64,000 nt of DNA from Candidatus Sumerlaea chitinivorans (lineage in GTDB: Bacteria > Sumerlaeota > Sumerlaeia > Sumerlaeales > Sumerlaeaceae): positions 3,172,501 through 3,236,500 of the forward strand of contig CP030759.1 of NCBI GenBank assembly GCA_003290465.1. The letters are read 5' to 3'. Each line of letters opens with the position of its first letter. The first letter of the stretch is position 1. Positions 8,301 through 16,850 of the stretch are shown piece after piece. The notes beneath the pieces were generated by a model, which saw only the letters and a list, made by a program, of their open reading frames with translations, was not told the origin of the DNA and ran no database searches. The translations under genes were made by a program, and so were the position numbers.

Positions 8301-9773
8301 TCACGGCTTCAAGCTGGTATGTTTGAAAAGCCGCGCAGCACCCGCTTTTAACAGACGCTCGACAACGGATTGTGAATGGGACCCCACATAGATCCGGCCA
8401 AGGGGCTCCGTGTCCGAAATCCGCATGAGCATCCACGAGCCGTCGCGGAAGTAGAACTTGAGGCCGTCCACGGTGGACACGCGTTCAACCGCGATCCCTG
8501 CCAGAGTTTTCGGAGGCGAGGATTTTAGCTCCGCAAAGTTGATCCGAAGCTCGTGCGTGGGGAAATGTTTGTCGATGCGGCCATAGGCAAAGGGGCCCGT
8601 CTCTCGCCGTAACTCAGCCACCAAATCGGCAATTGATTTTCGGCGCCGCGCCAACATTTCCACCACCAGCAGGCAGGAAAGCACGCCGTCGCGCTCGGGA
8701 AGATGATTCTTGTAGCCGAACCCCCCGCTTTCCTCGCCCCCGATCAAAACGTCGCGCTCAAGCATCTGTTCACACACGTTTTTGAACCCGACCGGCACCT
8801 CAACGGTTTGGCGCCCAGCGGCCGCAGCAATCCGATCAATCGTGTCGTGCATTGAAGTCGTGCGCACCACGTCCCCCGACCAGCCCCGTGTTTCGATGAG
8901 GTGTCGGAACAATAGCGGCATCAGGTCATGCAACTGAACAAACTCGCCATGGGCATCAAGTACACCAAAACGATCCGCGTCGCCGTCGGTTGCGAGACCC
9001 AGTACTGCTCGCTCATTGCGAATGGCCTCACGCAATGGGCTCAAATTCTGAGCGATGGGCTCGGGTCCCCCGCCATCAAAGAGGGGATTCGGTTCACTCC
9101 GGACGCTACTCACCTTGAGGCCATATTTGGCTAAGAAAGCGTCCACCGAGGCGATCCCCGCTCCGTGCATAGGATCAAACACAATTTTCCCCCGCATGCG
9201 TGCAAGCACGGCCGTATCCACAAATCGTTCAATTTGCCGCCAGTACGCAGGGGCAAAATCCTTCACGATAACTCGGCCGCCTAAGGCTTGGGCCATCGCC
9301 GCCGACCCCAGCGCGTGGAGGTATTCTTCGAGGCGGCGCGTGATTGTCACCGTGGCGGGGCCCCCGTACGGACCTTTGAACTTGATACCGTTATAGCTAT
9401 AGGGGTTGTGGCTTGCAGTGATCATGACGCCGAGAGCGCACCCCAACTTGCGCACTGCGAAGCTAAGCATCGGTGTGGGGCAAAAACGCGGGCTGAGGTA
9501 TACGAGCGCGCCACATCCAGCCGCTGTTTCGGCAAATGTTTGCGCGAATTCTTTGGAGAGAAAGCGCGTGTCGAAGCCCACAGCAATTGGCTGATCCAAC
9601 TTCCCTTCGTCGCGGAGAAAACGTGCAGTCGCAGCAGCAATGCGACGCACATTTTCAAAGGTGAACTGTTCGGCAATGATTGCCCGCCATCCGTCCGTGC
9701 CAAAGCGAGGAAGCGTGGAGTCAGGAATGAGATTGGGGGGTGGAACGCTTCCGCCAGCCTTTTGCTTTGCCAT
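8301..9773 (-). CDS. Phosphoglucomutase/phosphomannomutase family phosphohexomutase
   Basis: A 490-residue alpha-D-phosphohexomutase that interconverts 1- and 6-phospho sugars. All four signature loops are present: RFGTDGWR near residue 23, catalytic serine 121 in TASHNPYSYNG, the metal loop ATDGDADRFG, and the sugar-binding GGEESGGFG with the phosphate-binding SDTEP near the C-terminus. The start at 9773 is preferred to one 48 bases upstream because AGGAT stands 7 bases before it and the N-terminus then fits the family. Sequence alone does not decide between glucose, mannose and glucosamine phosphates. The window's GlcNAc kinase and Leloir genes make hexose-phosphate traffic a reasonable context. 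Confidence 0.9.
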   Translation of the reverse strand: MAKQKAGGSVPPPNLIPDSTLPRFGTDGWRAIIAEQFTFENVRRIAAATARFLRDEGKLDQPIAVGFDTRFLSKEFAQTFAETAAGCGALVYLSPRFCPTPMLSFAVRKLGCALGVMITASHNPYSYNGIKFKGPYGGPATVTITRRLEEYLHALGSAAMAQALGGRVIVKDFAPAYWRQIERFVDTAVLARMRGKIVFDPMHGAGIASVDAFLAKYGLKVSSVRSEPNPLFDGGGPEPIAQNLSPLREAIRNERAVLGLATDGDADRFGVLDAHGEFVQLHDLMPLLFRHLIETRGWSGDVVRTTSMHDTIDRIAAAAGRQTVEVPVGFKNVCEQMLERDVLIGGEESGGFGYKNHLPERDGVLSCLLVVEMLARRRKSIADLVAELRRETGPFAYGRIDKHFPTHELRINFAELKSSPPKTLAGIAVERVSTVDGLKFYFRDGSWMLMRISDTEPLGRIYVGSHSQSVVERLLKAGAARLFKHTSLKP

Positions 9774-9956
9774 GTGTCGTATCCTGTCTTTCTGAAAGAG
9801 GTAGGTCGCAGTCGCCCTCAATAGAATTCAGCGGCGGCTTCGCGACGCGTACTGGTGGGCATTCCGAGAGTTTCTGCGCAAGCAGGTCAACGAAAAGAAG
9901 CCTGTGAGGCGTGTCCATCGCAAGCACGCCACAAAAGCCTTACTTGTGGCTGAGAC

Positions 9957-10343
9957 TCAGAGTTTTGGCTTGCGGTTTGGACGCAGAATCTCTGCTGCGC
10001 TATAACCGACGCCATAAACAGACTTGAGCGCCTTGATCTTCTGAGCAACTTCCGGCGGGATCACGCCTCGCCCACCTGCGAAAAAGTTCTGACCTTCCAT
10101 CGCAGTGAGGAAAACTTGTTCGATAAGTTCTCCTAAGGGCAAATCATAAAGCTCTGCTAACCCGCGCAAGACACTGGCAAGCCGCTCCTCGATTCGCGCC
10201 CCCACAAGAATGCGCGTTACTCTGGGGCGTCTTCCGGCAGCGGGCATCGCCTGACGTGTTGCCGGATTGCTCGTTGCACGACCCGGCGATCGGGTGGGTT
10301 TAGCGTCTTTTGCATTTGTTTTGCGTGAACGTTTCGGATTCAT
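9957..10343 (-). CDS. Small basic protein with ribbon-helix-helix-like fold, possible regulator
   Basis: A 128-residue protein with a very basic, probably disordered N-terminus (about residues 1-45, rich in Lys, Arg, Thr and Pro). A segment VTRILVGARIEERLASVLRG follows, then a second helix ending LIEQVFLTAMEG. One strand plus two helices in about 45 residues is what a ribbon-helix-helix DNA-binding domain looks like, but I cannot confirm the family. The start at 10343 (MNPKRSRK) has GGAAGGAAAG upstream; an open extension of 42 codons has no such support. It diverges from etfB, and the spacer holds two adjacent copies of an octamer that could be its operator. Confidence 0.6.
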   Translation of the reverse strand: MNPKRSRKTNAKDAKPTRSPGRATSNPATRQAMPAAGRRPRVTRILVGARIEERLASVLRGLAELYDLPLGELIEQVFLTAMEGQNFFAGGRGVIPPEVAQKIKALKSVYGVGYSAAEILRPNRKPKL

Positions 10344-10455
10344 AGTTTCGTGACTTTCCTTCCTCTTGCAATTCCACACCGAGTGAACGGGCAAACTCAC
10401 GCCTACACGAAGATGTGTTTGTTTACCCCACAGATCGTTCGGCCGCAGACAAAAA

Positions 10456-10471
10456 TAACATGATAACATGA
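10456..10471. repeat. Tandem octamer TAACATGA x2 in a divergent spacer, possible operator
   Basis: TAACATGA occurs twice head to tail with no gap, followed by TATTAT, which could serve as a -10 element reading toward etfB. It lies about 115 bases upstream of each divergent start. Tandem short direct repeats are typical binding sites for ribbon-helix-helix repressors, and such a protein may be encoded at 9957-10343. The link is inference. Confidence 0.35.
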
Positions 10472-10589
10472 TATTATTCTGGTGAGCCCGGAAACGCCAT
10501 CCGCCCTACGCTCATTTGTGCTTGCTTCTAAAATGTTTCGTGTTCCGCCTACAGGCAAAATCTGTGCAGAAAAAGCGGAGTGTAACGCA

Positions 10590-11402
10590 ATGCCGAACGC
10601 TTTTCATTTTGTGGTCTGCGCGAGTATCGTACCGGATCCGCTCCAAGCCTTGGAGCCGGTAGCCGGGCCAGCAGGCCCAAGTCTAAAGAACGAAACGATG
10701 CTGCCGGCGGTGCTGGATCCGTGGGCTGCGCATGCACTGTATCATTGCGCAGCGTTGGCAAAGGAGAACGCCGGCAGTAAGCTTTGGCTCGTCAGCATGG
10801 GGCCGAAAGCAAAGTTGCAGCAAGTCATGATGACCATCGGACAAAAGGTTCCGTTCGAATTCGTCGCGATTGACGGTCCGGCCAGTGGTTTTACCGATGC
10901 CGCGGAAACAGCTGTAGTGTTGGCTGAAGCCATTCGTGGGATCAACGGCCTTGATCCCAGTCGGCTAATCTTAGCAGGTGGCTGGGAGTCGGCAAGTCGT
11001 GGAGCGGGTGCCACACTCCAAATAGTAGGGGAACTTCTCGGCATCACGGATCAATTTCAGGGAGTGGACAAAGTCGAGATTGCCCCGGATGGCGCGATGC
11101 GCATTAGCGAGCGCGTGGAGGGAGGAGCATATCAGGTGTCAGTATGTCCCGCCCCGCCCGTCGTGCTGGGCTGGGCAACGGGGACGCTGCCTGAGCCGCC
11201 CAACAATCCGCAAATTGGCATGTCGAACATGCGCCAAATTATGCCCGCGCTTCAACGCGCAAAGTCGGTGAAGCTCGAGAATCAAGCGCTGCGGTTTGTC
11301 TCTGTTGAGCTACCTAAGCAGCGGCGTGAAACCCGCATCGTCAAAGACGCAAGTGTCGACGAAATCGCGCGGGAAATTGTCGAGTGGATCCGCAGTCACT
11401 AA
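10590..11402 (+). CDS. etfB: Electron transfer flavoprotein beta subunit
   Basis: The 270-residue beta subunit of a cytoplasmic electron transfer flavoprotein, which carries AMP or FAD and takes electrons from acyl-CoA or similar dehydrogenases. It has the family pattern VVCASIVPDP at the N-terminus (usually K-x-V-P-D) and the DPWAAHAL segment (usually N-x-x-D-x-x-A). ETF-like ATTRIBUTES further in are AAETAVVLAEAI and DPSRLILAGGWESAS, where canonical proteins have the D-x-Q-T-G-Q-V loop. ATG 10590 with GGAG 9 bases upstream is preferred over an upstream start 36 codons earlier. etfA follows after 36 bases. The pair is divergent from canonical ETF and no dehydrogenase or ETF-quinone oxidoreductase lies beside it, so its electron partner is unknown. 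Confidence 0.78.
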   Translation: MPNAFHFVVCASIVPDPLQALEPVAGPAGPSLKNETMLPAVLDPWAAHALYHCAALAKENAGSKLWLVSMGPKAKLQQVMMTIGQKVPFEFVAIDGPASGFTDAAETAVVLAEAIRGINGLDPSRLILAGGWESASRGAGATLQIVGELLGITDQFQGVDKVEIAPDGAMRISERVEGGAYQVSVCPAPPVVLGWATGTLPEPPNNPQIGMSNMRQIMPALQRAKSVKLENQALRFVSVELPKQRRETRIVKDASVDEIAREIVEWIRSH

Positions 11403-11438
11403 CACGGTTGCTCTTAGGAAAGGATGTGTGTCGTTGCC

Positions 11439-12464
11439 ATGGATAAAATTCTTCTGATTGTTCATCCGGACGAACAAGGTCAGCTTCCCAAAATCGCCCG
11501 CGAAGCGGTGAGCGCCGTGCGTGAGCTTAGTAATACGCTTGGCGTGGGGTTCGACGTTGGAGCTTTCGGGGGCGCAGTGCAGGAGGTGCTCCGCGCAGTA
11601 GGTCAGTGCGGGGCACAGCGCTTCTATGCGATGGAAGGGGAGGCCCTCGCAAGTGCGCGCTATAGTTCGGACTGTGCGGCGGTGACCGCGCTGGCAAAGG
11701 CCGCCGGTGCCACAGTCGTGGTGCTCCCTGCCACGTCACGCGTTAACCGTGTGCTCGCAGGAGCTGCGCATCGACTTGGCGGGCGCGCCGACAGCCACGT
11801 GACCCGTCTCTCCTTAACAGATGGCAAGCTGCAGGCGACCCGCTGGTATTATCGGCAGCGCATGATGGCGGTCATCGAGCGCGAGGCGCGGCCGTGGCTG
11901 CTTGCGCTTGAGAGCGGTGTTGCCCCCGCATGGCAAGGTGCGTCCGCTGAGGTCGCCGTGGAGAACGTCCCCCTGACTCTTTCGACAAATGAGCAGCGCA
12001 CACGAGTCGAAGGCCTCGAGCAGCCGCCCGCAGATCAACAGACCATTCGGCCGGACGCCGATCTCCTCTTTGTCGCAGGGGCTGGATGGACAAAGAAGCA
12101 ACGTGATGGTCAGGTGCACGTCGAGGAAGCCGATCAGATTATCCGCGAGTTTCTCGCGAAAAGCGGCGCTTCCCTTGGTGGATCCAAGTCGATTGTCGAT
12201 CAGACGAGCGAAGGCGGGGCCGTGTTGTCCTGCATGAGCCACATGAATCAGGTGGGACAGACGGGTTCAACCCCACGCCATCCGAAAGGGCTTGCAACCT
12301 GCTGTCATGGGGAGGAGCCCCACGTGGTGGGATGGCGTTTCATCAATGAACGCCGCGCAGTGAACCTCGATCCGAATTGTGGTTGGGCCCACGGCAAAGC
12401 CGATGTCCTCTATGTCGCCGACGCTTTTGAGGTCATGCGCAAAGTCAACGAGCTCCTCGGGTGA
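11439..12464 (+). CDS. etfA: Electron transfer flavoprotein alpha subunit, divergent
   Basis: The 341-residue alpha subunit pairs with EtfB. The N-terminal domain begins MDKILLIVHPDEQGQ, and DCAAVTALAKAAGATVVVLP fits the Rossmann-like ETF domain. In the C-terminal FAD domain the order is recognisable: VAGAGWTKK, LGGSKSIVDQ, then NQVGQTG and RAVNLDPNCGWAHGKADVLYVAD before a final helix. However, the stretch that normally reads GISGAIQH is replaced by one containing CCHGEEPHVVGW. The start is uncertain: an ATG at 11424 directly abuts AGGAAAGG, while 11439 matches the family N-terminus but is 15 bases from it. It forms an operon with etfB. Confidence 0.75.
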   Translation: MDKILLIVHPDEQGQLPKIAREAVSAVRELSNTLGVGFDVGAFGGAVQEVLRAVGQCGAQRFYAMEGEALASARYSSDCAAVTALAKAAGATVVVLPATSRVNRVLAGAAHRLGGRADSHVTRLSLTDGKLQATRWYYRQRMMAVIEREARPWLLALESGVAPAWQGASAEVAVENVPLTLSTNEQRTRVEGLEQPPADQQTIRPDADLLFVAGAGWTKKQRDGQVHVEEADQIIREFLAKSGASLGGSKSIVDQTSEGGAVLSCMSHMNQVGQTGSTPRHPKGLATCCHGEEPHVVGWRFINERRAVNLDPNCGWAHGKADVLYVADAFEVMRKVNELLG

Positions 12465-12585
12465 GTTCGCCTCTTCGGGCAAAGGGCGTAGAGCGCCTCA
12501 TTTGCGCCTGCGCCGCACTGTGAAGTGTCGTTCAAGCCGCAACATCGGGCAAGGGGGCACGGCGGCCGCCTGGTCGCGCATTTCC

Positions 12586-12615
12586 TTGCAGGCCCCTCTG
12601 TGTCTTTTGTATAGG
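12586..12615 (+). promoter_or_regulatory. Possible sigma-70 promoter for the DUF1257-like gene
   Basis: TTGCAG at 12586-12591 and TATAGG at 12610-12615 are separated by 18 bases, about 75 bases before the start at 12689. It lies in a 224-base spacer after etfA that otherwise shows nothing recognisable. Confidence 0.35.
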
Positions 12616-12688
12616 CTGGAATGAGAGCACGGCATCAAGCGCCCCACTCAAGGGTTTTCGTGCGCTGTGCGGCGAGGACGGTTAGAAA

Positions 12689-13183
12689 ATGTTGGGTACC
12701 ATTTTTGTGGTGACACCGACGGTGGGATGGGCGTTTCCGCTGTTGTGGCCAATCCTGCTGAGTACTGCGGGTGCTCTTGGGTTCAAACTTTACACCTCGA
12801 CGGCGGATGATGCCCCGCTACGCGGCAAGCTCAGCAAACAATTGCGCAACCTGCGCACGGTGACATTGCGTCTCGATGAGCTGGTTCAAGGAATTGCCGC
12901 GGAGGAGGTCGGCCGCGATCAAGTGGTCCGATTCGTCAAGGATGACATCGTGCTGGTATTTCGCCGAGATCCGCGGGGCAAGTTTTCGATCGAGGTCATG
13001 GGCCCTGCCGCGAAGAGTGCGCGTGAGCTTGAAGCAATCGGGCGCGAGTTTGCTTTCACGCTCATTCAACAGTTTGCCTACAATCGCATGGTGCAGGAAA
13101 TGGAACGACGCGGTGCTACCCTTGCCTCAGAGGAGGTCAATGAAAACGGCGACATTGTCCTACGTCTGCGTCACTGGAAGTAG
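12689..13183 (+). CDS. DUF1257/Ycf35-like protein with N-terminal membrane helix
   Basis: A 164-residue protein with one N-terminal hydrophobic segment (about 5-33) and a charged soluble domain. The end of the domain (FAYNRMVQEMERRGATLASE, then a short loop and IVLRLRHW at the C-terminus) resembles the closing part of DUF1257/Ycf35 proteins, which typically finish with a tyrosine helix, 'E-E-V-x-E-x-G-x-I' and a strand ending in R-R/H-W. Function of that family is not known. The membrane segment is unusual for it. It stands alone, convergent with the FKBP gene 66 bases downstream. The assignment is from pattern memory and moderate. Confidence 0.55.
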   Translation: MLGTIFVVTPTVGWAFPLLWPILLSTAGALGFKLYTSTADDAPLRGKLSKQLRNLRTVTLRLDELVQGIAAEEVGRDQVVRFVKDDIVLVFRRDPRGKFSIEVMGPAAKSARELEAIGREFAFTLIQQFAYNRMVQEMERRGATLASEEVNENGDIVLRLRHWK

Positions 13184-13249
13184 CATCTTTTTACAGGGTG
13201 GCCGCTGAAGCCGCCTCGGCAGCCCCAGCAGCCACCTTGTGCATTCCCG

Positions 13250-13729
13250 CTATTTGACGCCGACAAGCTCTGTCTCGAAGATGAGGGTTGAATTGGGAGG
13301 AATCAGTCCGGGCACTCCCCGTTCACCGTAGGCCTGCGAGGGAGGAATCGTGAGACGGCGTTTGCCACCCACCCTCATGTGGGCGATCCCTTCATCCCAG
13401 CCTTTAATCACTTGGCCTGTTCCCAACCGAAACTCGATGGGCTCCTTACCCGGATGGTCGAAGGAACTATCGAACTTCTTCCCGGTGGTGAGGCGACCGG
13501 TATAGTGAACCCGGACTACCTTACCGGGCAAAGCTTCCGGCCCACTGCCAACCAGCAAATCTTCAATAACGGTGCCGGAGGGCAAGGTGGTGACATTCGA
13601 GTGCACGGCAGACGTGTTCGAGTCAGATTTCTGGGTGAGTGGCGTCGTGGCGGGTAGGTGGGAGGCGCCCCACACGAGGAGGCTTGCACTCAAAACGCCC
13701 ACCAATCCGTAGCGGCATCGAATGTTCAT
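13250..13729 (-). CDS. Exported FKBP-type peptidyl-prolyl cis-trans isomerase
   Basis: A 159-residue protein with a signal peptide (residues about 1-28) and one complete C-terminal FKBP domain at about 52-159. The active-site pattern is clear: VRVHYTGRL, then [34 protein letters not shown] and a final [11 protein letters not shown]. Typical single-domain FKBPs have the same length and order. It probably assists protein folding in the periplasm. It lies upstream of, but opposed by a hairpin from, the fasciclin gene: the two are in the same direction, separated by a terminator at 13817-13847, so they are probably separate transcripts. Confidence 0.93.
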   Translation of the reverse strand: MNIRCRYGLVGVLSASLLVWGASHLPATTPLTQKSDSNTSAVHSNVTTLPSGTVIEDLLVGSGPEALPGKVVRVHYTGRLTTGKKFDSSFDHPGKEPIEFRLGTGQVIKGWDEGIAHMRVGGKRRLTIPPSQAYGERGVPGLIPPNSTLIFETELVGVK

Positions 13730-13816
13730 TTCGTGTCCTTTCGCAACCTGTTTGGGTTTATTAGTTTGCTGCTAACACCGGCTGGCAAAATGTGCGAGGG
13801 GGCAAGTCGAGGACAA

Positions 13817-13847
13817 GAAAAAAGCCACGGCCAAAAGGACCGTGGCT
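13817..13847 (-). terminator. Rho-independent terminator of the fasciclin gene
   Basis: On the minus strand, AGCCACGG (13847-13840) pairs perfectly with CCGTGGCT (13830-13823) around a 9-base loop and is followed by a T-run (TTTTTTC). It lies about 25 bases after the fasciclin stop. Confidence 0.8.
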
Positions 13848-13872
13848 CAAAAAGGAGCACATGGGTGGAGGA

Positions 13873-14412
13873 TTAGTCTTTGGGAAGAATCACTTTGTCG
13901 ATCACGTGGATGACGCCGTTATTTGTCTCGATGTCGGTTTTCACGACATTCGCGTCGTCCACCTTCACCTTACCGTCCTCAACGGTAATCTTCACCTCTT
14001 TGCCGTTGACGGTCTTGGCGGATGACAACTTCACAACGTCCGCTGCAAGGACTTTGCCCGGCACGACGTGGTAAGTGAGAATGCTGGCAAGCTTCTCTTT
14101 GTTCTCTGGCTTGAGCAGGTCTTCCAGAGTCGCCTTTGGCAGCTTGCTAAAGGCCTCATCCGTGGGGGCGAAAACAGTGAAGGGGCCTTTCCCGCGGAGG
14201 GTCTGTTCGAGCCCAGCCGCTTGGACTGCTTTTACCAGCGTGTTGAACTGCCCCGCACCGATTGCGGTGTCCACGATGCATTTCTTGCTGACGGTGCTCG
14301 TTGTTTCTTTCTTCGATTCGCCATGCTCCCCGGCAAAGGCAGCAGGTGCGAAGGTCGTCAGCGCAACGACTGCGCTCGGTACTGCGGTGAATCGGGCAAC
14401 CCTTAGTACCAT
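13873..14412 (-). CDS. Exported fasciclin (FAS1) domain protein
   Basis: A 179-residue protein with a signal peptide (residues 1-27, cleavage near AFAGE) and a single FAS1 domain at about 43-178. The two conserved FAS1 boxes are visible: [15 protein letters not shown] (H1) and, at the end, [14 protein letters not shown] (H2), with the central YHVVPG. FAS1 domains mediate adhesion or matrix binding in the periplasm or at the surface. AAGGAG lies 8 bases upstream of the start and a terminator follows, so the gene is a well-marked single unit. About 45 bases upstream of the start is an imperfect palindrome that may be an operator. Confidence 0.93.
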   Translation of the reverse strand: MVLRVARFTAVPSAVVALTTFAPAAFAGEHGESKKETTSTVSKKCIVDTAIGAGQFNTLVKAVQAAGLEQTLRGKGPFTVFAPTDEAFSKLPKATLEDLLKPENKEKLASILTYHVVPGKVLAADVVKLSSAKTVNGKEVKITVEDGKVKVDDANVVKTDIETNNGVIHVIDKVILPKD

Positions 14413-14603
14413 TGTTCTTCTCCTTAAAGAGAATGATCAATTCGGCTAATTCAGTACTAAATTGGTCCTATTTTACAGAGACTCGTTTTTTGCTATTCGC
14501 TGGAATTCGTGAAAATCGGCACACGTCCCTTTCGTCGGATGCGCGAACAGACTTGAAAAATGCGATCGAGATTCAGCCTATACACACGTCCCATGACAAA
14601 AGG

Positions 14604-14924
14604 ATGGTGTTGTGCGTGGCGGTGCCGAAGGACGAACGCGCAGAAGCTAAGGAGTCCGTATCGGAGGAGGAGTTGCTGGAAGATATTGCCGGCCGTATAT
14701 GCCAACGGCAAATGGCCTCACCAGCAATTTTTCTTCTCGAGTCGCTGAAGCCCGTGAATTTTATAGGCAGTCAGCTTATGCTTGCGCTGGGTCCGCTTGC
14801 AGGGCTGATTGTCGAGCCATCGCGTTGGGAACAGTTGGCCCACGCCCTCGAAAAGCGCAGCACCATTGAAAGGTTGATCCGGAAAATCGAAGAACGGGAG
14901 CGGGAACCATCGGTGCGCAACTGA
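14604..14924 (+). CDS. Conserved small protein at the head of the MutL/DUF6754 operon
   Basis: A 106-residue soluble, mostly helical protein that I do not recognise by name. It has an acidic N-terminal helix (SVSEEELLEDIAGRICQRQM), then a hydrophobic segment containing FLLESLKPVNFIGSQ and LMLALGPLAG, and ends in a charged helix rich in Glu and Arg. The KPxNFxGSQ motif looks like a conserved contact surface rather than a membrane span. The start is uncertain: ATG 14604 directly abuts AAAAGG, and in-frame GTG 14607 or TTG 14610 are possible. Its TGA overlaps the CTG that appears to start the MutL gene. First gene of a six-gene same-strand cluster, so its function is probably tied to that complex. 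Confidence 0.62.
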   Translation: MVLCVAVPKDERAEAKESVSEEELLEDIAGRICQRQMASPAIFLLESLKPVNFIGSQLMLALGPLAGLIVEPSRWEQLAHALEKRSTIERLIRKIEEREREPSVRN

Positions 14925-16702
14925 ATTGGATACTTGCTACGGATTGTGGCAGCACAACCACCAAGGCCATCTTGATAGGTCGAACCCCTCAGGGCTACCG
15001 CCTGATGGCTCGCGGCGAAGCGCCCACGACGGTGGAAGCTCCGTTCGACGATGTCACCGTCGGTGTCCGCAACGCGGTGCGCGAGCTGGAGGAGGTGACC
15101 AACCGCTGCCTTCTCGACGAAGAGGGGGTCTTGGTGCGACCATCCAGCCACGGGAGGGGAGTAGACGTCTACGTCAGCACCTCCAGCGCGGGTGGTGGTT
15201 TACAGATGCTGGTTATGGGGGTGGTGCGCTCGATGACCGCCGAAAGTGCGCAGCGAGCGGCCCTCGGAGCGGGGGCGATCGTCATGGATACCATCTGCAG
15301 CAACGATCGCCGGCCGACCTACCAACAGATTCAGCGGATCCGGCAACTGCGGCCCGACATGATCTTACTTGCCGGTGGTGTGGACGGTGGGACGGTCTCG
15401 CATGTGGCGAAGCTGGCGGAATTGGTGCGGGCAGCACGCCCAACGGCGCGCCTTGGCTCGGGTTATCGTCTTCCGCTTGTTTATGCAGGCAATCGCGACG
15501 CCGCAGCCGAAGTCCGCGCAATTCTCGGCGATCTTGTGGATTTCCATGAGGTCGAAAATGTACGCCCACGCTTAGAGCTGGAAAACTTGGGACCAGCCCG
15601 CGACGAAATCCATAAGCTGTTTATGGAGCACGTCATGGCTCAGGCACCCGGCTACGACAAACTCAAGGCCATGACCGATGCTCCGATTATGCCCACGCCC
15701 GGAGCGGTTGGGAAGCTGGTGGAAATCGTGGCGCGCGAGCGCGGCATCAGTGTTTTGGGCGTGGACATTGGTGGCGCAACTACCGACGTCTTCTCCGTCT
15801 TCCAAGGCAAATTCAACCGCACCGTCAGCGCCAATCTTGGGATGAGCTACAGTGTTGGCAATGTGCTCACAAGTGCAGGCTTTGCGAATGTGCGCCGTTG
15901 GTGCTGGATGGACCTTCCCGAAAATGAGGTGCGGAACCGAATCAAAAACAAGGTCATTCGTCCGACCACAATCCCGCATCTCTTAGAAGATCTCATCATC
16001 GAGCAAGCACTTGCTCGTGAAGCCCTACGGCTCTCGCTTGCTCAGCATGCGGAGTTTGCCACTACGCTAAAGGGGGTACAGATGCGGCGGACGGTGGCGG
16101 ACGCGTTTGCTCAGACGTCCACTGGCGCTACCCTTGTCAACATGATGGAGCTGGATCTCATCATAGGCAGTGGTGGCGTGCTCAGCCATGCCCCGCGCCG
16201 CGAGCAAGCTGCTCTCATGATGATCGACGCATTTGCTCCGTTAGGCGTTACCCAACTCGCTGTGGACAGCATTTTCATGATGCCGCACCTTGGGGTGCTC
16301 AGTGAGCTTGATGCGGAGATTGCCATGGAGGTCTTTTGGCGCGATTGCCTCATTCCTTTGGGTGCGGTGGTGGCGCCTGCAGGAAGAGCTCGGCCGGGCA
16401 AGCATCTGTTGCGGGCGAAACTTACGCGCGACGACGGAAGCGAGGAGACGGTTGAGCTCCGCGGGGGTGAACTTCTCCGTGTGCCTTTGGGCGAAGGTCA
16501 CAGTGCGACGCTGGAGATCGAACCGGCGTGGGGAGTGGATGTAGGCGCGGGCCGTGGGAAACGGTTGGTTCGCAAAGTTTGGGGAGGGCGCGTCGGCGTG
16601 GTCTTTGATGGCCGTGGCCGCCCGATTCAGTTTGCTTCAGGGGACGCCGACCGGCGAGAACAGTTGCGGTCGTGGAGTCGCGCAATCGGAGCGTTTGAAT
16701 GA
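14921..16702 (+). CDS. MutL/GlmL family ASKHA ATPase, apparent CTG start
   Basis: A 593-residue protein of the glutamate mutase L (MutL/GlmL) family, an ATPase fold related to hydantoinase A and actin/Hsp70. Phosphate-1 motif ATDCGSTTTKAI sits at residues 6-17, a second GVDIGGATTDVF around D282, and LAGGVDGG and GSGGVLSHAP form further nucleotide-binding loops. No in-frame ATG, GTG or TTG precedes the phosphate-1 motif before the upstream stop. The best start is CTG at 14921, overlapping the previous gene's TGA as CTGA; a later TTG at 14972 would delete the motif. Known MutL proteins are linked to B12-dependent mutases, but no mutase subunit is encoded here. Instead it heads a run of membrane proteins, suggesting an ATPase or chaperone for that complex (inference). 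Confidence 0.85.
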   Translation: MNWILATDCGSTTTKAILIGRTPQGYRLMARGEAPTTVEAPFDDVTVGVRNAVRELEEVTNRCLLDEEGVLVRPSSHGRGVDVYVSTSSAGGGLQMLVMGVVRSMTAESAQRAALGAGAIVMDTICSNDRRPTYQQIQRIRQLRPDMILLAGGVDGGTVSHVAKLAELVRAARPTARLGSGYRLPLVYAGNRDAAAEVRAILGDLVDFHEVENVRPRLELENLGPARDEIHKLFMEHVMAQAPGYDKLKAMTDAPIMPTPGAVGKLVEIVARERGISVLGVDIGGATTDVFSVFQGKFNRTVSANLGMSYSVGNVLTSAGFANVRRWCWMDLPENEVRNRIKNKVIRPTTIPHLLEDLIIEQALAREALRLSLAQHAEFATTLKGVQMRRTVADAFAQTSTGATLVNMMELDLIIGSGGVLSHAPRREQAALMMIDAFAPLGVTQLAVDSIFMMPHLGVLSELDAEIAMEVFWRDCLIPLGAVVAPAGRARPGKHLLRAKLTRDDGSEETVELRGGELLRVPLGEGHSATLEIEPAWGVDVGAGRGKRLVRKVWGGRVGVVFDGRGRPIQFASGDADRREQLRSWSRAIGAFE

Positions 16703-16850
16703 GAAAGCCGTTTTCGGAAATCTCAACGTCTTGGGGTTGTTTCGAGGCTCCTCGTCGCGTGTCGCCAGCTTGTTCCCATGGCGGGCGCGCGAGGTGGAAG
16801 CGACGGTTGGCACCGCGTAGTGCCCAAGTTTTGGGCGGAGGGAACGTGTG

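Noticed and set aside
13184-13249. Imperfect 11-bp inverted repeat between the convergent DUF1257-like and FKBP genes as a terminator
   Set aside because: It has a mismatch and no T-run after the stem on either strand, so the evidence is too weak to list.
14921-16702. Reading the MutL protein as proof of glutamate mutase fermentation
   Set aside because: No mutE, mutS or B12-binding gene is present, and the neighbours are membrane proteins; the glutamate mutase role is not supported here.
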